A stretch of 64,000 bases of DNA from Embleya hyalina (lineage in GTDB: Bacteria > Actinomycetota > Actinomycetes > Streptomycetales > Streptomycetaceae), in NCBI RefSeq assembly GCF_003967355.1, contig NZ_BIFH01000040.1:1-64000 (forward strand), written 5' to 3'. Under the pieces are notes generated by a model, which did not search any database, was not told where the DNA came from, and saw nothing but the letters and a program-made list of their open reading frames with translations. Position numbers and translations under genes: made by a program. This document shows positions 1 to 8,882 of the stretch, piece after piece (position 1 is the stretch's first letter; every line of letters starts with the position of its first letter).

Positions 1-955
1 CGATGAGCAACGCACCCGTCTCGTCGGGAGCTTCGGGTCCCCGAGCCCCGCATGCCGGCGGCGGCCCGCCTCACGACCCGGACCAGCCGGCCCGCGACCC
101 AAGGCGCAACGCCCGCCGAGGATGACCTGCCTACTCGGGAAGGCACCCCGGCGAACTCGACCCGAGCGCCCTCCTTGCCTGCCGCTGCAGGCCGCTTTTC
201 AGTGAGCAACGCACCCCTGTCGTCGGGAACCCTCCGGCCCGGAGCCCCGAACGCCGGCGGCGGCCCGTCCCACGACCCGGACCAGCCCCGCACCAGACCC
301 CGCGACCACAAGCGCAACGTCCGCCGAGGATGACCTGCCTGCTCGGGAACGCTCCCCGGCGGACTCGACCCGACCCCGTCCCTGTCCGCCGCTGCAGGCT
401 GGTTTTCGGTGAGCAACGCACCCGTCTCGTCGGGAGCCTCGGGTCCCCGAGCCCCGCATGCCGGCGGCGGCCCGCCTCACGACTCGGACCAGCTGGCCCG
501 CGACCCAAGGCGCAACGTCCGCCGAGGATGACCTGCCTACTCGGGAAGGCACCCCGGCGAACCCGACCCGACCGCCCTCCTTGCCTGCCGCTGCAGGCCG
601 CTTTTCGGTAAGCAACGCACCCCTGTCGTCGGGAACCCTCCGGCCCGGAGCCCCGAACGCCGGCGGCGGCCCGTCTCACGACCCGGACCAGTCGGCCCGC
701 GACCCAAGGCGCAACGCCCGCCGAGGATGACCCGCCTACTCGGGAACGCTCCCCGGCGGACTCGACCCGACCGCCCTCCCTGCCTGCCGCTGCGGGCCGG
801 TTTTCGCCGACCCACGCATCCGTCTCGTCGGAAGCCCCAAGTCTCCGAGCCCCGTACGCCGGCGGCGGCGGCCCACACCACGACCTGGACCCGCCCCGCA
901 CCGGTATCTCGTAACCAACAGCGCAACGTTCGCCGGGTCTCCGATCTACTCGGCC
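1..955. repeat. Alternating A/B tandem repeat array, about 200 bp per unit
   Basis: The anchor GAGCAACGCACCC, or a close variant, recurs at 5, 204, 411, 610 and 809, giving spacings of 199, 207, 199 and 199 bases. Units 1 and 3 (type A) share one version of the next stretch and units 2 and 4 (type B) another, so the true period is about 400 bp (ABAB). Unit 5 is a more diverged A-like copy that fades near 955. The array probably continues left of the window. Each unit has an inverted repeat after the anchor (CTCGGG/CCCGAG in A, CTCCGG/CCGGAG in B). Three of four unit ends carry a GCCTGC/GC(A/G)GGC hairpin followed by TTTT. Reading frames run through it on both strands, but none gives a protein-like sequence, so it is read as non-coding. 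Confidence 0.85.
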
Positions 956-1073
956 TCGGTCGGGGATGTCGGCGTGGTCGGCGCAGGGTGGTTGGCATCC
1001 CACATGTCCTGAGTTGGCCGATTGCCATGGCCGGGCTTCGAGCGTGTGGCGGCACTCGGCGGGTTTCGAGTGA

Positions 1074-2435
1074 TCACCGGTCGCGTTCGGGCTCGTGCTC
1101 CGGCTCGGGCTCGGGGTTTGGTCCGGTGCCTGCTGGTGGCTTTTGGGTTCTTTCGGTGAGGCTGAGTGTGGCCAGGATTTGGAAGAGCGCCGCTGTGGCC
1201 AGGGCTGTGGTGAGGGAGTGGGTGAGCAGAGGGCCGGTGAGGGCTGCGCCGAGGGCGAAGGCGGTGATTTTCAGGCTGGCGCCGGTGGTGAAGATGCGGC
1301 TGCGTAGGCCTTCGGGGGCTTCGCGGTGACGGATCGTGAACAGGGCCGTGAGCTGGGGGCCTTCGGCCGTGCCGGCGAGCAGCATCGCGGCGATCAGTGG
1401 GATCGGGTGGGCCGTTGCCGCGAGCAGGAGGGCGCCGGTGAGGATCAGTGTGCTGTACCGGATCACCGTCTCCGGGCGCAGTGCGTGCGGCCGGCGGGCC
1501 AGGAGCGCGTTGGTGGTCAACGCCGAGGCGGCGAGCAGTGAGAGCAGGGTCGTCCCGTGGGCGGCCGAGCCGAAGGCCCGTTCGCCGAGGAGTGGGCTGC
1601 CGGCGAGCAGGATGCCCTGTCCGACACAGGACAACATCGACGCCACCGTGGCCCGGGCCAGGGACGGTGATCCCACGATGGCCCGGAAGCCCGCGACGAG
1701 GTCGGCGCCGATCGACGGGGCCGACGAGTGCTTCGGGGGCACGTGGGGGCGGGTCGCCGCCGGCAGGTTCGAGGGCTCCCGGGGCTCATGGCTGCGATTG
1801 GCGGGCGACGCCCGGGTCGGTGGTGGCGGCACGTGCCTCCGCGGCACCTGCGTGCGGGCCGGCATCTGGGCTTGGGCCGGTGGTAGTGCTCGGGCCGCCG
1901 GCAGGGCCAGGCAGATCAGGACGATCGCGGTCGTTACCGCGAACCGTGCTCCGGCCAGGGTCGTGACGATCCCGGCCAGGGCCGGGCCGGTCAGGGCGGC
2001 CAGGTTGAATGTCATGGCGTCGTACGTCGTCGCGCGTGGCAGGTCGGATGGTGCGACCACGCGCGGCAGCTGGGACGTCCAGCCGCCGGTCAGGGCCGGG
2101 CCGGCCAGTCCTGCGGTCAGGGCGATCAGCAGTGTGACCGCGATCGGGGTTCGGCCCAGCGTGGCCAGGATCGCCCCTAGCGCCGCCGCGTAGCCCGCCA
2201 GCGTGGCGGTCAACAGGCGACCCGGTCGGGGGGAGCGGTCCAGGAGTACGCCGAAGACGGGACCGCCGAGAGCCGCCGCCGCGGTGACGGCGGCCAGTAG
2301 TGCCGAGGCGGTGGCGGCCGAGCCGGTGGCCGCCAGGCCGGCCAGCAGCAGGGCCGGGCCCGACATCTCGTCACCGGTGCGTGCGGCCGCCGCTCCGGCG
2401 ATGTAGGACCATACTCCTCCGTAACGCTTTTGCAT
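1074..2435 (-). CDS. MFS transporter
   Basis: This is an integral membrane protein of about 453 residues with MFS-type hydrophobic segments and the loop GVLLDRSPRPGR after the second helix. The centre has a long Pro/Ala/Arg-rich cytoplasmic loop and the C-terminus a Glu/Pro/Arg tail. It is probably a proton-coupled exporter; the substrate is unknown. The frame is open to a TTG at 2462, but the ATG at 2435 (MQKRYGG) is preferred because the upstream stretch lies within the divergent promoter region. It is divergent from the CGNR regulator at 2492, a layout typical of a regulator controlling a neighbouring efflux gene. Family assignment is firm; the substrate is not. Confidence 0.85.
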   Translation of the reverse strand: MQKRYGGVWSYIAGAAAARTGDEMSGPALLLAGLAATGSAATASALLAAVTAAAALGGPVFGVLLDRSPRPGRLLTATLAGYAAALGAILATLGRTPIAVTLLIALTAGLAGPALTGGWTSQLPRVVAPSDLPRATTYDAMTFNLAALTGPALAGIVTTLAGARFAVTTAIVLICLALPAARALPPAQAQMPARTQVPRRHVPPPPTRASPANRSHEPREPSNLPAATRPHVPPKHSSAPSIGADLVAGFRAIVGSPSLARATVASMLSCVGQGILLAGSPLLGERAFGSAAHGTTLLSLLAASALTTNALLARRPHALRPETVIRYSTLILTGALLLAATAHPIPLIAAMLLAGTAEGPQLTALFTIRHREAPEGLRSRIFTTGASLKITAFALGAALTGPLLTHSLTTALATAALFQILATLSLTERTQKPPAGTGPNPEPEPEHEPERDR

Positions 2436-2482
2436 GACTGGCACGTTACGTAGGTAACCCAATCATTGGCTAGATGCGTTAC
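2421..2482. promoter_or_regulatory. Divergent promoter region with GTAACG inverted repeats
   Basis: This AT-richer gap lies between the MFS gene (leftward) and the CGNR regulator (rightward). GTAACGC at 2421 is the inverse of GCGTTAC near 2476, and GTTAC/GTAAC flank a four-base spacer near 2444-2457. The symmetry suggests a dimeric regulator binding site, plausibly for the CGNR protein. TTGACA lies just upstream of the regulator's GTG start. Confidence 0.45.
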
Positions 2483-2491
2483 ATTTGACAG

Positions 2492-3058
2492 GTGCTGCAC
2501 TCGACTGACGAGCGGGCCACCCGCCATTCGGTACAGGCCGTGGCCCGACGCACGGTCGCCCTGGTCAACGCGCTGACGGCGGACGACCCGACGCCGGACC
2601 CGTCCCCCTCCGCCCTGGCCGAACTCCTGCGCGAACACGGCGAGTCCGATCCGATCGAGCTCACCGCGACCGACGTCGTCGACCTGCATGCCGCCGCCCT
2701 GCTGCTGCGTGCGGTCTTCGCCGCAGAGGACGTCGACGTCGCCGCCGACGCGCTCAATCGCCTGCTGCGTCGGGGTCGGGGCAGGCTTCGGCTCACCTCG
2801 CACGCCGGCCGCAGTCCCTGGCATCCGCACCTCGACCGCGACGACGACGCGCCGTGGGGCGAATGGTTCCTCGCCTCGTCCTGCCTGGCCCTGACCATGC
2901 TGCTGTGGGACCGGCAACGTCCACCCGGCGGCGTCTGTACGTCGGCGACCTGCCGACACGTCTTCGTCGACGAAGGCGGCGGCCCGCCCCGCCGCTACTG
3001 CTCCCGCCGCTGCGCCACGCGCGAACGTGTGGCCGCCCACCGCCGCGCCCGGGCGTAG
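2492..3058 (+). CDS. CGNR zinc-finger transcriptional regulator
   Basis: The protein has 188 residues. Its N-terminal ligand-sensing-type region (ABATE family) contains an ALVNALTADD-like segment, and its C-terminus is a CGNR-type zinc finger. Near the end it reads CTSATCRHVFVDE and then RRYCSRRCATRERVAAHR, supplying four cysteines and the basic helix expected of the family. These proteins are thought to bind DNA as local regulators. The start is GTG at 2492. The gene is divergent from an MFS transporter, which it may control. Its last 64 bases overlap, in antisense, the 3' end of the next MFS gene. Confidence 0.85.
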   Translation: MLHSTDERATRHSVQAVARRTVALVNALTADDPTPDPSPSALAELLREHGESDPIELTATDVVDLHAAALLLRAVFAAEDVDVAADALNRLLRRGRGRLRLTSHAGRSPWHPHLDRDDDAPWGEWFLASSCLALTMLLWDRQRPPGGVCTSATCRHVFVDEGGGPPRRYCSRRCATRERVAAHRRARA

Positions 3059-4593
3059 GGCGGCGTTTCGGCACCCGGCTCCCCGGCCTCCGGCTCCCCG
3101 ACACCCAACCCGTCGGCATCCGGCCCGTCGGCATGCAACTCCTCGGCACCCGACCCCCTGGCACCCCGCCCCCGACGCAGCGCCGGGTCCAGTGCCGTGG
3201 CCGCCACCAGTACGACCGACATCACCGTCAGGATCATGGCCAAATGGTGCAGCCCCGCGTCGGTTGCCCGGGGGCCGAAGGTGGTGCCGATCAGACTCGC
3301 CGACGCCAGTGCGCCCAGGTAGGAGAAGGTACGCAGCAGCCCGGCCGCCGTGCCCGTCGCGGCGGCCGGCGCCTGGCGGAACATCGCCCGCTGGTTGGTC
3401 GTGTTGGCCAGGCCGTTCTGAAGCCCGAAGACGACGCTCACCACGATCAGCAACCACAGCGGCGAGTCGGCGCGCAGCAGCAACAGGCTCGCGCTGCCCA
3501 CCGTCAGTACGCCGGCACCGGCCAGCAGGGGAGTACGCAGCCCCGGCCCCGTCACCACGGCCGAGACCCCGGCGGCCACCACGAACGACGGCGTCATCAG
3601 CAGCCCGGCGGCCGACGCGGAGCGGCCCGCGCTCTGCTCCAGCCACATGGTCCAGCCGTAGATGAAGCAGTAGGTCGAGGCCATCGCCACCGCCTGCCGC
3701 AGGTATGTCCTGGTCAGCGCGCCGTTGCGGGCCACCATCCGCACGTCCAGGAACGGCGAGGGCGCGCGCGACTCCCAACGGGTCAGCATCGATCCGGCCA
3801 CCAGACCGAGCGCGAGCAGCCACCACCTCGACGCGGCGGGCCGCATCAGGAACAGCAGTACGCTCGTCAACGTCGCGGCGAACAGCAGCAGGCCCGGGGG
3901 ATCGAGCTCCCGCGCCGCCGAACCGGTACGCCGCCGAGGCTCGTCCGCCGGCAGCCACAACACCGCGAACCCGGCCGCGATCGCCGCGAGCGGGATGTTG
4001 ATCAGGAACATCGTCCGCCACCCGCCGACCGCGATCAACAGCCCGCCCAGTGGCGGCCCGATCGCCATCGTGGTCTGCCCGGCCACCGCGAGCGCGTTCA
4101 ACACCCTTCCCGGCGCGGGCCGGGCGAGGCGTTCGGACTGCCGGCGCACCATCGTCATCGCCGCCGGATAGGCCGCCGACGTACCCAGCCCGAGCACCAC
4201 ACGCGCGACCACGAGCATGCCGATCGACGTGCCCACGAAGCCGACCAGCCCGCCGAGCGCGACCAGTGCCATGCCGGCGAGGTACACCCGCCTGGGCCCG
4301 AACAGATCCGCGAGCCGCCCGGCCGTCGGCTGCCCGATCGCGGTGGCCAAGTACAACGCCGACACCAGCCACGTTGTGGCCCCCGCGTCCACGCCGAACG
4401 CCCGGCCGATCGACACCAGCGCGATCGCGATGATGGACGAGTTGATCGGATTCAGGACCGATCCGATGGCGGCGGCCGCGGTGAACCGGGCCCCGAACCC
4501 GGCCTGTTCGGGGGTGGGTCCGGCGGATCGGCGGCGTGGGGGCGAGGGTATCGGGTGCGGAAGCGGATCGGTCGGGGGCATGGCGGCGGGCAC
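2995..4593 (-). CDS. MFS drug-efflux transporter (DHA2-like)
   Basis: The protein has 532 residues and about 14 hydrophobic segments. An early N-terminal loop reads GRLADLFGPRRVYLAG, the classic MFS motif A region. WLVSALYLATAIGQP and GPPLGGLLIAVGGWRTMF resemble motifs of QacA/EmrB-type proton-driven multidrug pumps. The first 30 residues are Pro-rich and cytoplasmic, and the last 60 are Gly/Glu/Pro-rich. The start is GTG at 4593, with an ATG at 4581 as alternative. The 3' end overlaps the convergent CGNR gene by 64 bases. It is divergent from the XRE regulator at 4853, a common arrangement for efflux control. Confidence 0.88.
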   Translation of the reverse strand: MPAAMPPTDPLPHPIPSPPRRRSAGPTPEQAGFGARFTAAAAIGSVLNPINSSIIAIALVSIGRAFGVDAGATTWLVSALYLATAIGQPTAGRLADLFGPRRVYLAGMALVALGGLVGFVGTSIGMLVVARVVLGLGTSAAYPAAMTMVRRQSERLARPAPGRVLNALAVAGQTTMAIGPPLGGLLIAVGGWRTMFLINIPLAAIAAGFAVLWLPADEPRRRTGSAARELDPPGLLLFAATLTSVLLFLMRPAASRWWLLALGLVAGSMLTRWESRAPSPFLDVRMVARNGALTRTYLRQAVAMASTYCFIYGWTMWLEQSAGRSASAAGLLMTPSFVVAAGVSAVVTGPGLRTPLLAGAGVLTVGSASLLLLRADSPLWLLIVVSVVFGLQNGLANTTNQRAMFRQAPAAATGTAAGLLRTFSYLGALASASLIGTTFGPRATDAGLHHLAMILTVMSVVLVAATALDPALRRGRGARGSGAEELHADGPDADGLGVGEPEAGEPGAETPPYARARRWAATRSRVAQRREQ

Positions 4594-4603
4594 GTCCGTT
4601 CTG

Positions 4604-4633
4604 CGAGTCGAGTCGAGTCGGGTCGGGTCGGGA
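4604..4633. repeat. Pentamer tandem repeat CGAGT/CGGGT
   Basis: Three CGAGT units are followed by two CGGGT and one CGGGA, between the divergent MFS and XRE genes. It is a simple slippage-prone repeat just upstream of the MFS start. No function is assigned. Confidence 0.7.
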
Positions 4634-4852
4634 GCCGGACCCGGGGCGGTGCTGTCAGCTTCGCGCGTGCGTGGGTCGCCATGAAGGCCGTGTCATTCGC
4701 GCCAATGGTGAGCGCGGTGCCGGGATGGGTGGCGGCACGGTCGTCCCCGTGCCGGTGCCACCGCGCCGTCGCGGTCCCTTTGCTCGGCCTGCGGCCGTGC
4801 CTGTCCCCGTGGGGGATACGCACCGAGACCCCGGCTTTGTGACAATCGAGAG

Positions 4853-5713
4853 GTGACATCACCACATCCACTCGGAGAGTTCCTGCAGGCCCGCCGCGCC
4901 CGGCTCCAGCCGGGCGATGTCGGGCTGCCCGCCGGCACCGGACTTCGGCGTACCCAGGGGTTGCGCAGGGAGGAGCTGGCCGCGTTGGCCGGGCTGAGCA
5001 TCCAGTACTACACGCGCCTGGAGCAGGGCCGCGAGAACAACCCCGGTGGTGCGGTCCTGGACGGGATCGCGAGCGCGCTGCGGTTGAACGAGGAGGAGCA
5101 CGCGCACCTGTACGCCCTGGCCAACCACGCGGCGGAACGGGTGCCGGCCGGCGGTGCGCCCGCCGATCGGGAGGTACGGCCGGGGATCCGCGCGCTCCTG
5201 GAGCGAGTCCGACCCTGGCCCGCGTACCTGCTCAGCCGGACCAGCGACATCCTGGCCGCCAACCCCGAGGTGTTCGCGCTGCTGCCCGGGCTGGCCGACT
5301 GGGCGCCGGAGCGGCGCAACAGCATCCGGTACCTGTTCCTGCACCCGATGGCACGGGAGTTGTTCGCCGACTGGGAGCGGGCCGCGCTCAGCACCACGGC
5401 GCAACTGCGCTCGCTGCTCGCCGCCGACCCCAGAGACCGGGAGTTGGCCGCTCTGGTGGACGAACTCACCGAGGAGAGCGCCGAGTTCGCGGCGCAGTGG
5501 CAGCGGTACGACGTACGTCGTCGGCGTAGTGACCAGGAGACGTACCGGCATCCGCAACTCGGCGAGATCACCCTCGCGTTCGAGGTGCTGCGGATGGAGG
5601 GCGGCCAGCGGATCACCATCTACCAACCGCAGGCGCCGGACGAGGAGGGCCGCCGGGTATTGCGGGGCCTGTCCGAACTGGCCACGAAGGTCCGGCCGGA
5701 GGCCACGGACTAG
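4853..5713 (+). CDS. XRE-family regulator with MmyB-like ligand-binding domain
   Basis: The protein has 286 residues. The N-terminal helix-turn-helix spans roughly residues 8-75 and includes LRREELAALAGLSIQYYTRL, typical of this actinomycete family. The rest, including RPWPAYLLSRTSDILAANP and YLFLHPMARELFADWE, is the MmyB-like domain that in relatives binds a small molecule or fatty acid. The start is GTG at 4853. It is divergent from the drug-efflux MFS gene and probably regulates it. The family call is very secure; the ligand is unknown. Confidence 0.93.
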   Translation: MTSPHPLGEFLQARRARLQPGDVGLPAGTGLRRTQGLRREELAALAGLSIQYYTRLEQGRENNPGGAVLDGIASALRLNEEEHAHLYALANHAAERVPAGGAPADREVRPGIRALLERVRPWPAYLLSRTSDILAANPEVFALLPGLADWAPERRNSIRYLFLHPMARELFADWERAALSTTAQLRSLLAADPRDRELAALVDELTEESAEFAAQWQRYDVRRRRSDQETYRHPQLGEITLAFEVLRMEGGQRITIYQPQAPDEEGRRVLRGLSELATKVRPEATD

Positions 5714-5811
5714 GGGGGCCGGCGGCCCGGGGGTGGGGTTCTCGGCGCTGTGCGGGCGCCGGCGGGGAGGGGTCTTGCGTCGGCGGGTTCGGGGCCATGG
5801 CGCTTGGGTTC

Positions 5812-5872
5812 TCGCGTACTCCTGCTCTCCTGTTCTCCCGTTCTCCCGTTCTCCTCTACTCCTGTACTCAGG
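5812..5872. repeat. Pyrimidine-rich CTCC/GTTCTCCC tract
   Basis: Imperfect copies of (G)TTCTCC(C) and TACTCCTG run for about 60 bases in the gap between the convergent XRE regulator and the gene at 5900. One strand is almost pure pyrimidine. No coding potential or hairpin explains it. Confidence 0.6.
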
Positions 5873-5899
5873 TTCTTGGCTGCCCGGGTTTTCGGCTGA

Positions 5900-6382
5900 T
5901 CAGTGTCCGGCCGTCGCGTCGACTCCGTTCGGGATGGTGGACTCCGTTTCGACCTCGGCCACCGGTTCGGCCCCGGTCGCGGCGGCGGCCTCGGCCTCGG
6001 TGAGTGCGCGGCGCATGTCCTCGGCGTGGCGGCGGGCCATCTCCCGGATCTCCGGGGTGAGATACGGGCGGTCGGCGACCGCCGCCGCCTCGGCCGACTC
6101 GGTCCAGGCGCGCATGACGTCGAGCGGGCGCTGGTGTCCGCACGACACCTCGGCACCCGATTCGTCGTGCACGGTGGCCTCGTAGGCGCCGTTGACCCAG
6201 ACGCTGACACCCTCGTCGTGGAATACGACGTCGAAGGGCACATCGTCGGGATCCGGTTCGGGACCGTCGCCGGTGAGGAGCGTGAACTTCTCGTGTGGTC
6301 GCATCCAGTGGTCGGTGCCCCACGGCTCGACCCAGATGGCCAGCATCGCGGCGGTGTCGTTGTTCAGTCTGATCGATGGCAT
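5900..6382 (-). CDS. Hypothetical acidic protein
   Basis: This is a soluble acidic protein of about 160 residues. The first 90 residues look like a compact beta-rich domain (NDTAAMLAIWVEPWG, then VFHDEGVSVWVNGAYEATV). The C-terminal 60 residues are Ala/Glu-rich and probably helical. There is no signal peptide or membrane segment, and I do not recognise the family. The start is ATG at 6382 with no obvious ribosome-binding site. It is convergent with the XRE regulator across the pyrimidine tract. Confidence 0.65.
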   Translation of the reverse strand: MPSIRLNNDTAAMLAIWVEPWGTDHWMRPHEKFTLLTGDGPEPDPDDVPFDVVFHDEGVSVWVNGAYEATVHDESGAEVSCGHQRPLDVMRAWTESAEAAAVADRPYLTPEIREMARRHAEDMRRALTEAEAAAATGAEPVAEVETESTIPNGVDATAGH

Positions 6383-6634
6383 GGCCCAGGGTATTCAGCC
6401 CACGCCCGGCCCGCTTCGGTTCGGCGCGTCGAGGGCGGGGTTCGCGCGAGTGGGACGGCGTGCGGCCCGGCCGGGCGGGCGGTCGGGTCGAATCCGCCGG
6501 AGGGCTCCCCGACTTCGTCATGCTCGCGCAGTGCTTCGAACGGTGTACGGCGTCCGACATCCTGGGCAGACGTCGCGGGCGGCAGCGGTCGAGCGAGTTC
6601 CCGGATGTGCATCACCACACCCGCCGCCGACGCG

Positions 6635-7029
6635 ATGACCGCACAACAGCTCGCGGAGAAGCTCAAGGCCGGCGGCCAGGCGATCGGCGAGATCACCGTG
6701 TTCGACGAGACCACCGACCCGAACCACCAACTCGGTCGTCCCGGCCAGTACTCGGCCAAGGTCGGATTCGTCGACACCCGCGTCAACCTCGCCGACGCGG
6801 TCGACACGCCGGGCGACATCTCACGCGGCGGCGGCATCAAAGTCCGGCCGAACCGGGCGGCAGCCCGGAAACGCGCCGACTACATCCGGAAGATCACCGC
6901 CGCCCTCGGCATGCCGACCATGCGCGAGTACGACTGTGTGCGAGGCGGCTATCTCCTGCGGATCACGCAGACTCTCACGCCCGCCAGGACAAGGCGTACG
7001 AAGCCGCCCTGAAGGCCGCGGTCGGCTGA
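6635..7029 (+). pseudogene. Decayed secreted-lipoprotein relative, frameshifted at the 3' end
   Basis: The frame starting MTAQQLAEKLKAGG resembles an actinomycete family of small secreted lipoproteins, with ITVFDETTDPNHQLGRPGQY and a RKRADYIRKI helix. Family members normally have a signal peptide, lipobox and cysteine before this point; here no intact signal sequence is joined to the frame. Near 6985 the frame leaves the family pattern and stops at 7012. One extra C there would restore QDKAYEAALKAAVG and a stop at 7029, the expected family ending. It is therefore read as a pseudogene with a lost N-terminus and a one-base deletion, though a sequencing error at the 3' site is possible. Confidence 0.6.
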
Positions 7030-7222
7030 CCCCGGACACGACACGGTCCGAACGCCACGACGGACGAAGCTCGGCCGGTGTCGTCGTCCGCGTTCCGCGA
7101 CGGCTTCTCGCGCCGACCGCCGCAATCCGCGACAACGCCCACACCGACCGGCCGACCGACCAACCGGCCCTCGGTGTGGCGCGAGAACTGGGGCGTGCCC
7201 GGCCGTGATCGGCCGGCGGGGC

Positions 7223-8671
7223 TCAGAAACCCGGTGGACGGCGGAATCCGCCGATCGCCTTCGCGAGGCACTGCACGAACCGGACCGCCGTGCGGTCGTG
7301 CAGGTAGGGCGCGATCACCTGGATGCCGACCGGAAGCCCGTCCCGGGTCGCCCCGACGGGCGCCACCGCCGCAGGCAGGTGGTTGACCGCCGAAGGCGCC
7401 ATCCATGTGAGCATCTCGCGATACGGCCGGTCGCCGCCGTCGACCCGCAGGGTCCGGACCGACCAGGCGGGGTCGGGTCGATGGTCGTGCGGGAAGGCGG
7501 CCGTCGGGCTGACCGGGCACAGGAGCACGTCGACGTCGCGGAAGAACTCGGCCCAGCGGCGGCGGGAGTGTTGCCGGCGTTCGTCGAGTGCGTGCCAGCC
7601 CCGGAAGCTGATCGTCAGGTCCGACGCGAACCCGCCCGTCGTCCCCTCCGTCGCGGCGAGTTCCACGAGCCCGGCATACGACTCGTCGGACTCGACCAAC
7701 CCGCTCTGCGCCATCAGCAACGGCTGATAGAGGGCCATCGTCTCGTCGAGCCCGACCGGCCCCTCGCCCTCCACCACGGAGGCGCCCTCGGCCCGCACCG
7801 CTTCCAGTGCCGCCCGCATGATCGCGACCAACTCGCTGTCGACAGGGCAGAACGGGTCGTCGAGCCAGGCCGCGACCCGGAACTCGCGCAGCGTGCGGGC
7901 CCTGGAGGCGGGCAGTTCCAGTCGCCATGCCGGGGCGCGTTCGTGATCCGCCCCGGCGAGGACGTCGAGACCCAGATCGAGGTCGTCGGCGTGCCTGGCG
8001 AGCGGGCCGAGCACCGCCATGTCGAAGTCCGCCAGTGTCCCGGGAGCGTGTCCCGAGACGCTGCCGTACCTCGGCACGATCCCGTACGACGGGCGCAGTC
8101 CGTAGACGCCGCAGAAGTGGGCGGGCACCCGGATCGAGCCCGCCGTATCGCCGCCGAGTTCCAGGCCGGTCAGTCCCGCGGCCACTGCCGCGGCGGACCC
8201 GCCGGACGAACCGCCGGGTCCGCGGGTCGGGTCCCACGGATTGTTCGTGGTTCCGTAGATCTCGTTGTGGGTCTGCCAGTCCCGGGCGTCGGCGGGCAGG
8301 TTGGACTTGCCGAACACGATCGCTCCCGCGTTCCTGAGCCGTGCGACCGACTCGGCGTCGTGCGTCGAGACGTGATGTCCCCAGCGGGTCGAGCCCCCGG
8401 TGGTCCGCATGCCCGCGACCTCGAGGCTGTCCTTGATCGTCACCGGAACGCCGTGCAGCCGGCCCAGCGGCTCGCCACGCGAGACCGCGCGGTCCGCCGC
8501 CAGTGCCGCGGCTCGCGCGCCCTCCTCGTCCCGGGCGACGATGGCGTTGACCTTCGGGCCGAGCCGCTCCAGCCGGGCGAGGTAGTGGTCGAGCAGTTCG
8601 ACGCTCGACACCTCCTTCGCCGCGACGGCGGCGGCGAGTCGGCTTGCGGAACGAAATGCCAGATCGGTCAT
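7223..8671 (-). CDS. Amidase-signature family amidase
   Basis: The 482-residue enzyme belongs to the amidase-signature family, which hydrolyses carboxamides through a Ser-cis-Ser-Lys triad. The lysine lies in GVPVTIKDS (about residue 80). The glycine/serine-rich core reads GGSSGGSAAAVAAG, followed by GGDTAGSIRVPA holding the nucleophilic serine. Full length matches the family. The ATG at 8671 has a good GGAGG ribosome-binding site. No neighbour indicates the substrate. A distant role as a Glu-tRNA(Gln) amidotransferase subunit is unlikely without gatB/gatC. Confidence 0.92.
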   Translation of the reverse strand: MTDLAFRSASRLAAAVAAKEVSSVELLDHYLARLERLGPKVNAIVARDEEGARAAALAADRAVSRGEPLGRLHGVPVTIKDSLEVAGMRTTGGSTRWGHHVSTHDAESVARLRNAGAIVFGKSNLPADARDWQTHNEIYGTTNNPWDPTRGPGGSSGGSAAAVAAGLTGLELGGDTAGSIRVPAHFCGVYGLRPSYGIVPRYGSVSGHAPGTLADFDMAVLGPLARHADDLDLGLDVLAGADHERAPAWRLELPASRARTLREFRVAAWLDDPFCPVDSELVAIMRAALEAVRAEGASVVEGEGPVGLDETMALYQPLLMAQSGLVESDESYAGLVELAATEGTTGGFASDLTISFRGWHALDERRQHSRRRWAEFFRDVDVLLCPVSPTAAFPHDHRPDPAWSVRTLRVDGGDRPYREMLTWMAPSAVNHLPAAVAPVGATRDGLPVGIQVIAPYLHDRTAVRFVQCLAKAIGGFRRPPGF

Positions 8672-8882
8672 GCGAACCTCCGGAAAAAGCCCGAACCGCA
8701 GCGATCACACCACTGCGGCCGACACAAAAGCCCAGTTCAGGGCCGGTCGAGGCCGAGACTAACGTGCGTTTGCGATCAATTCGGCGTGTGGCCTTTGTCA
8801 CTTTCGACAGCGGCTTCGTCCCGCACTCCGCGGCTCCCGACACGCCACTCGGACACGCCACTCGGACGCGGCCGACGGCCGG

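Noticed and set aside
1-955. CRISPR array
   Set aside because: Units are about 200 bp, repeats are not short with unique spacers, and no cas genes are nearby.
131-1003. Long minus-strand open frame (290 codons) through the repeat array
   Set aside because: It consists of Arg/Gly/Ser-rich sequence whose frame shifts with the repeat units, and it has no domain or ribosome-binding site; long frames are expected at this GC content.
2210-4372. Minus-strand frame of 720 codons across the CGNR and MFS genes
   Set aside because: It is a shadow of the DHA2-like MFS gene in another frame; the sequence is low-complexity Arg/Gly/Ala.
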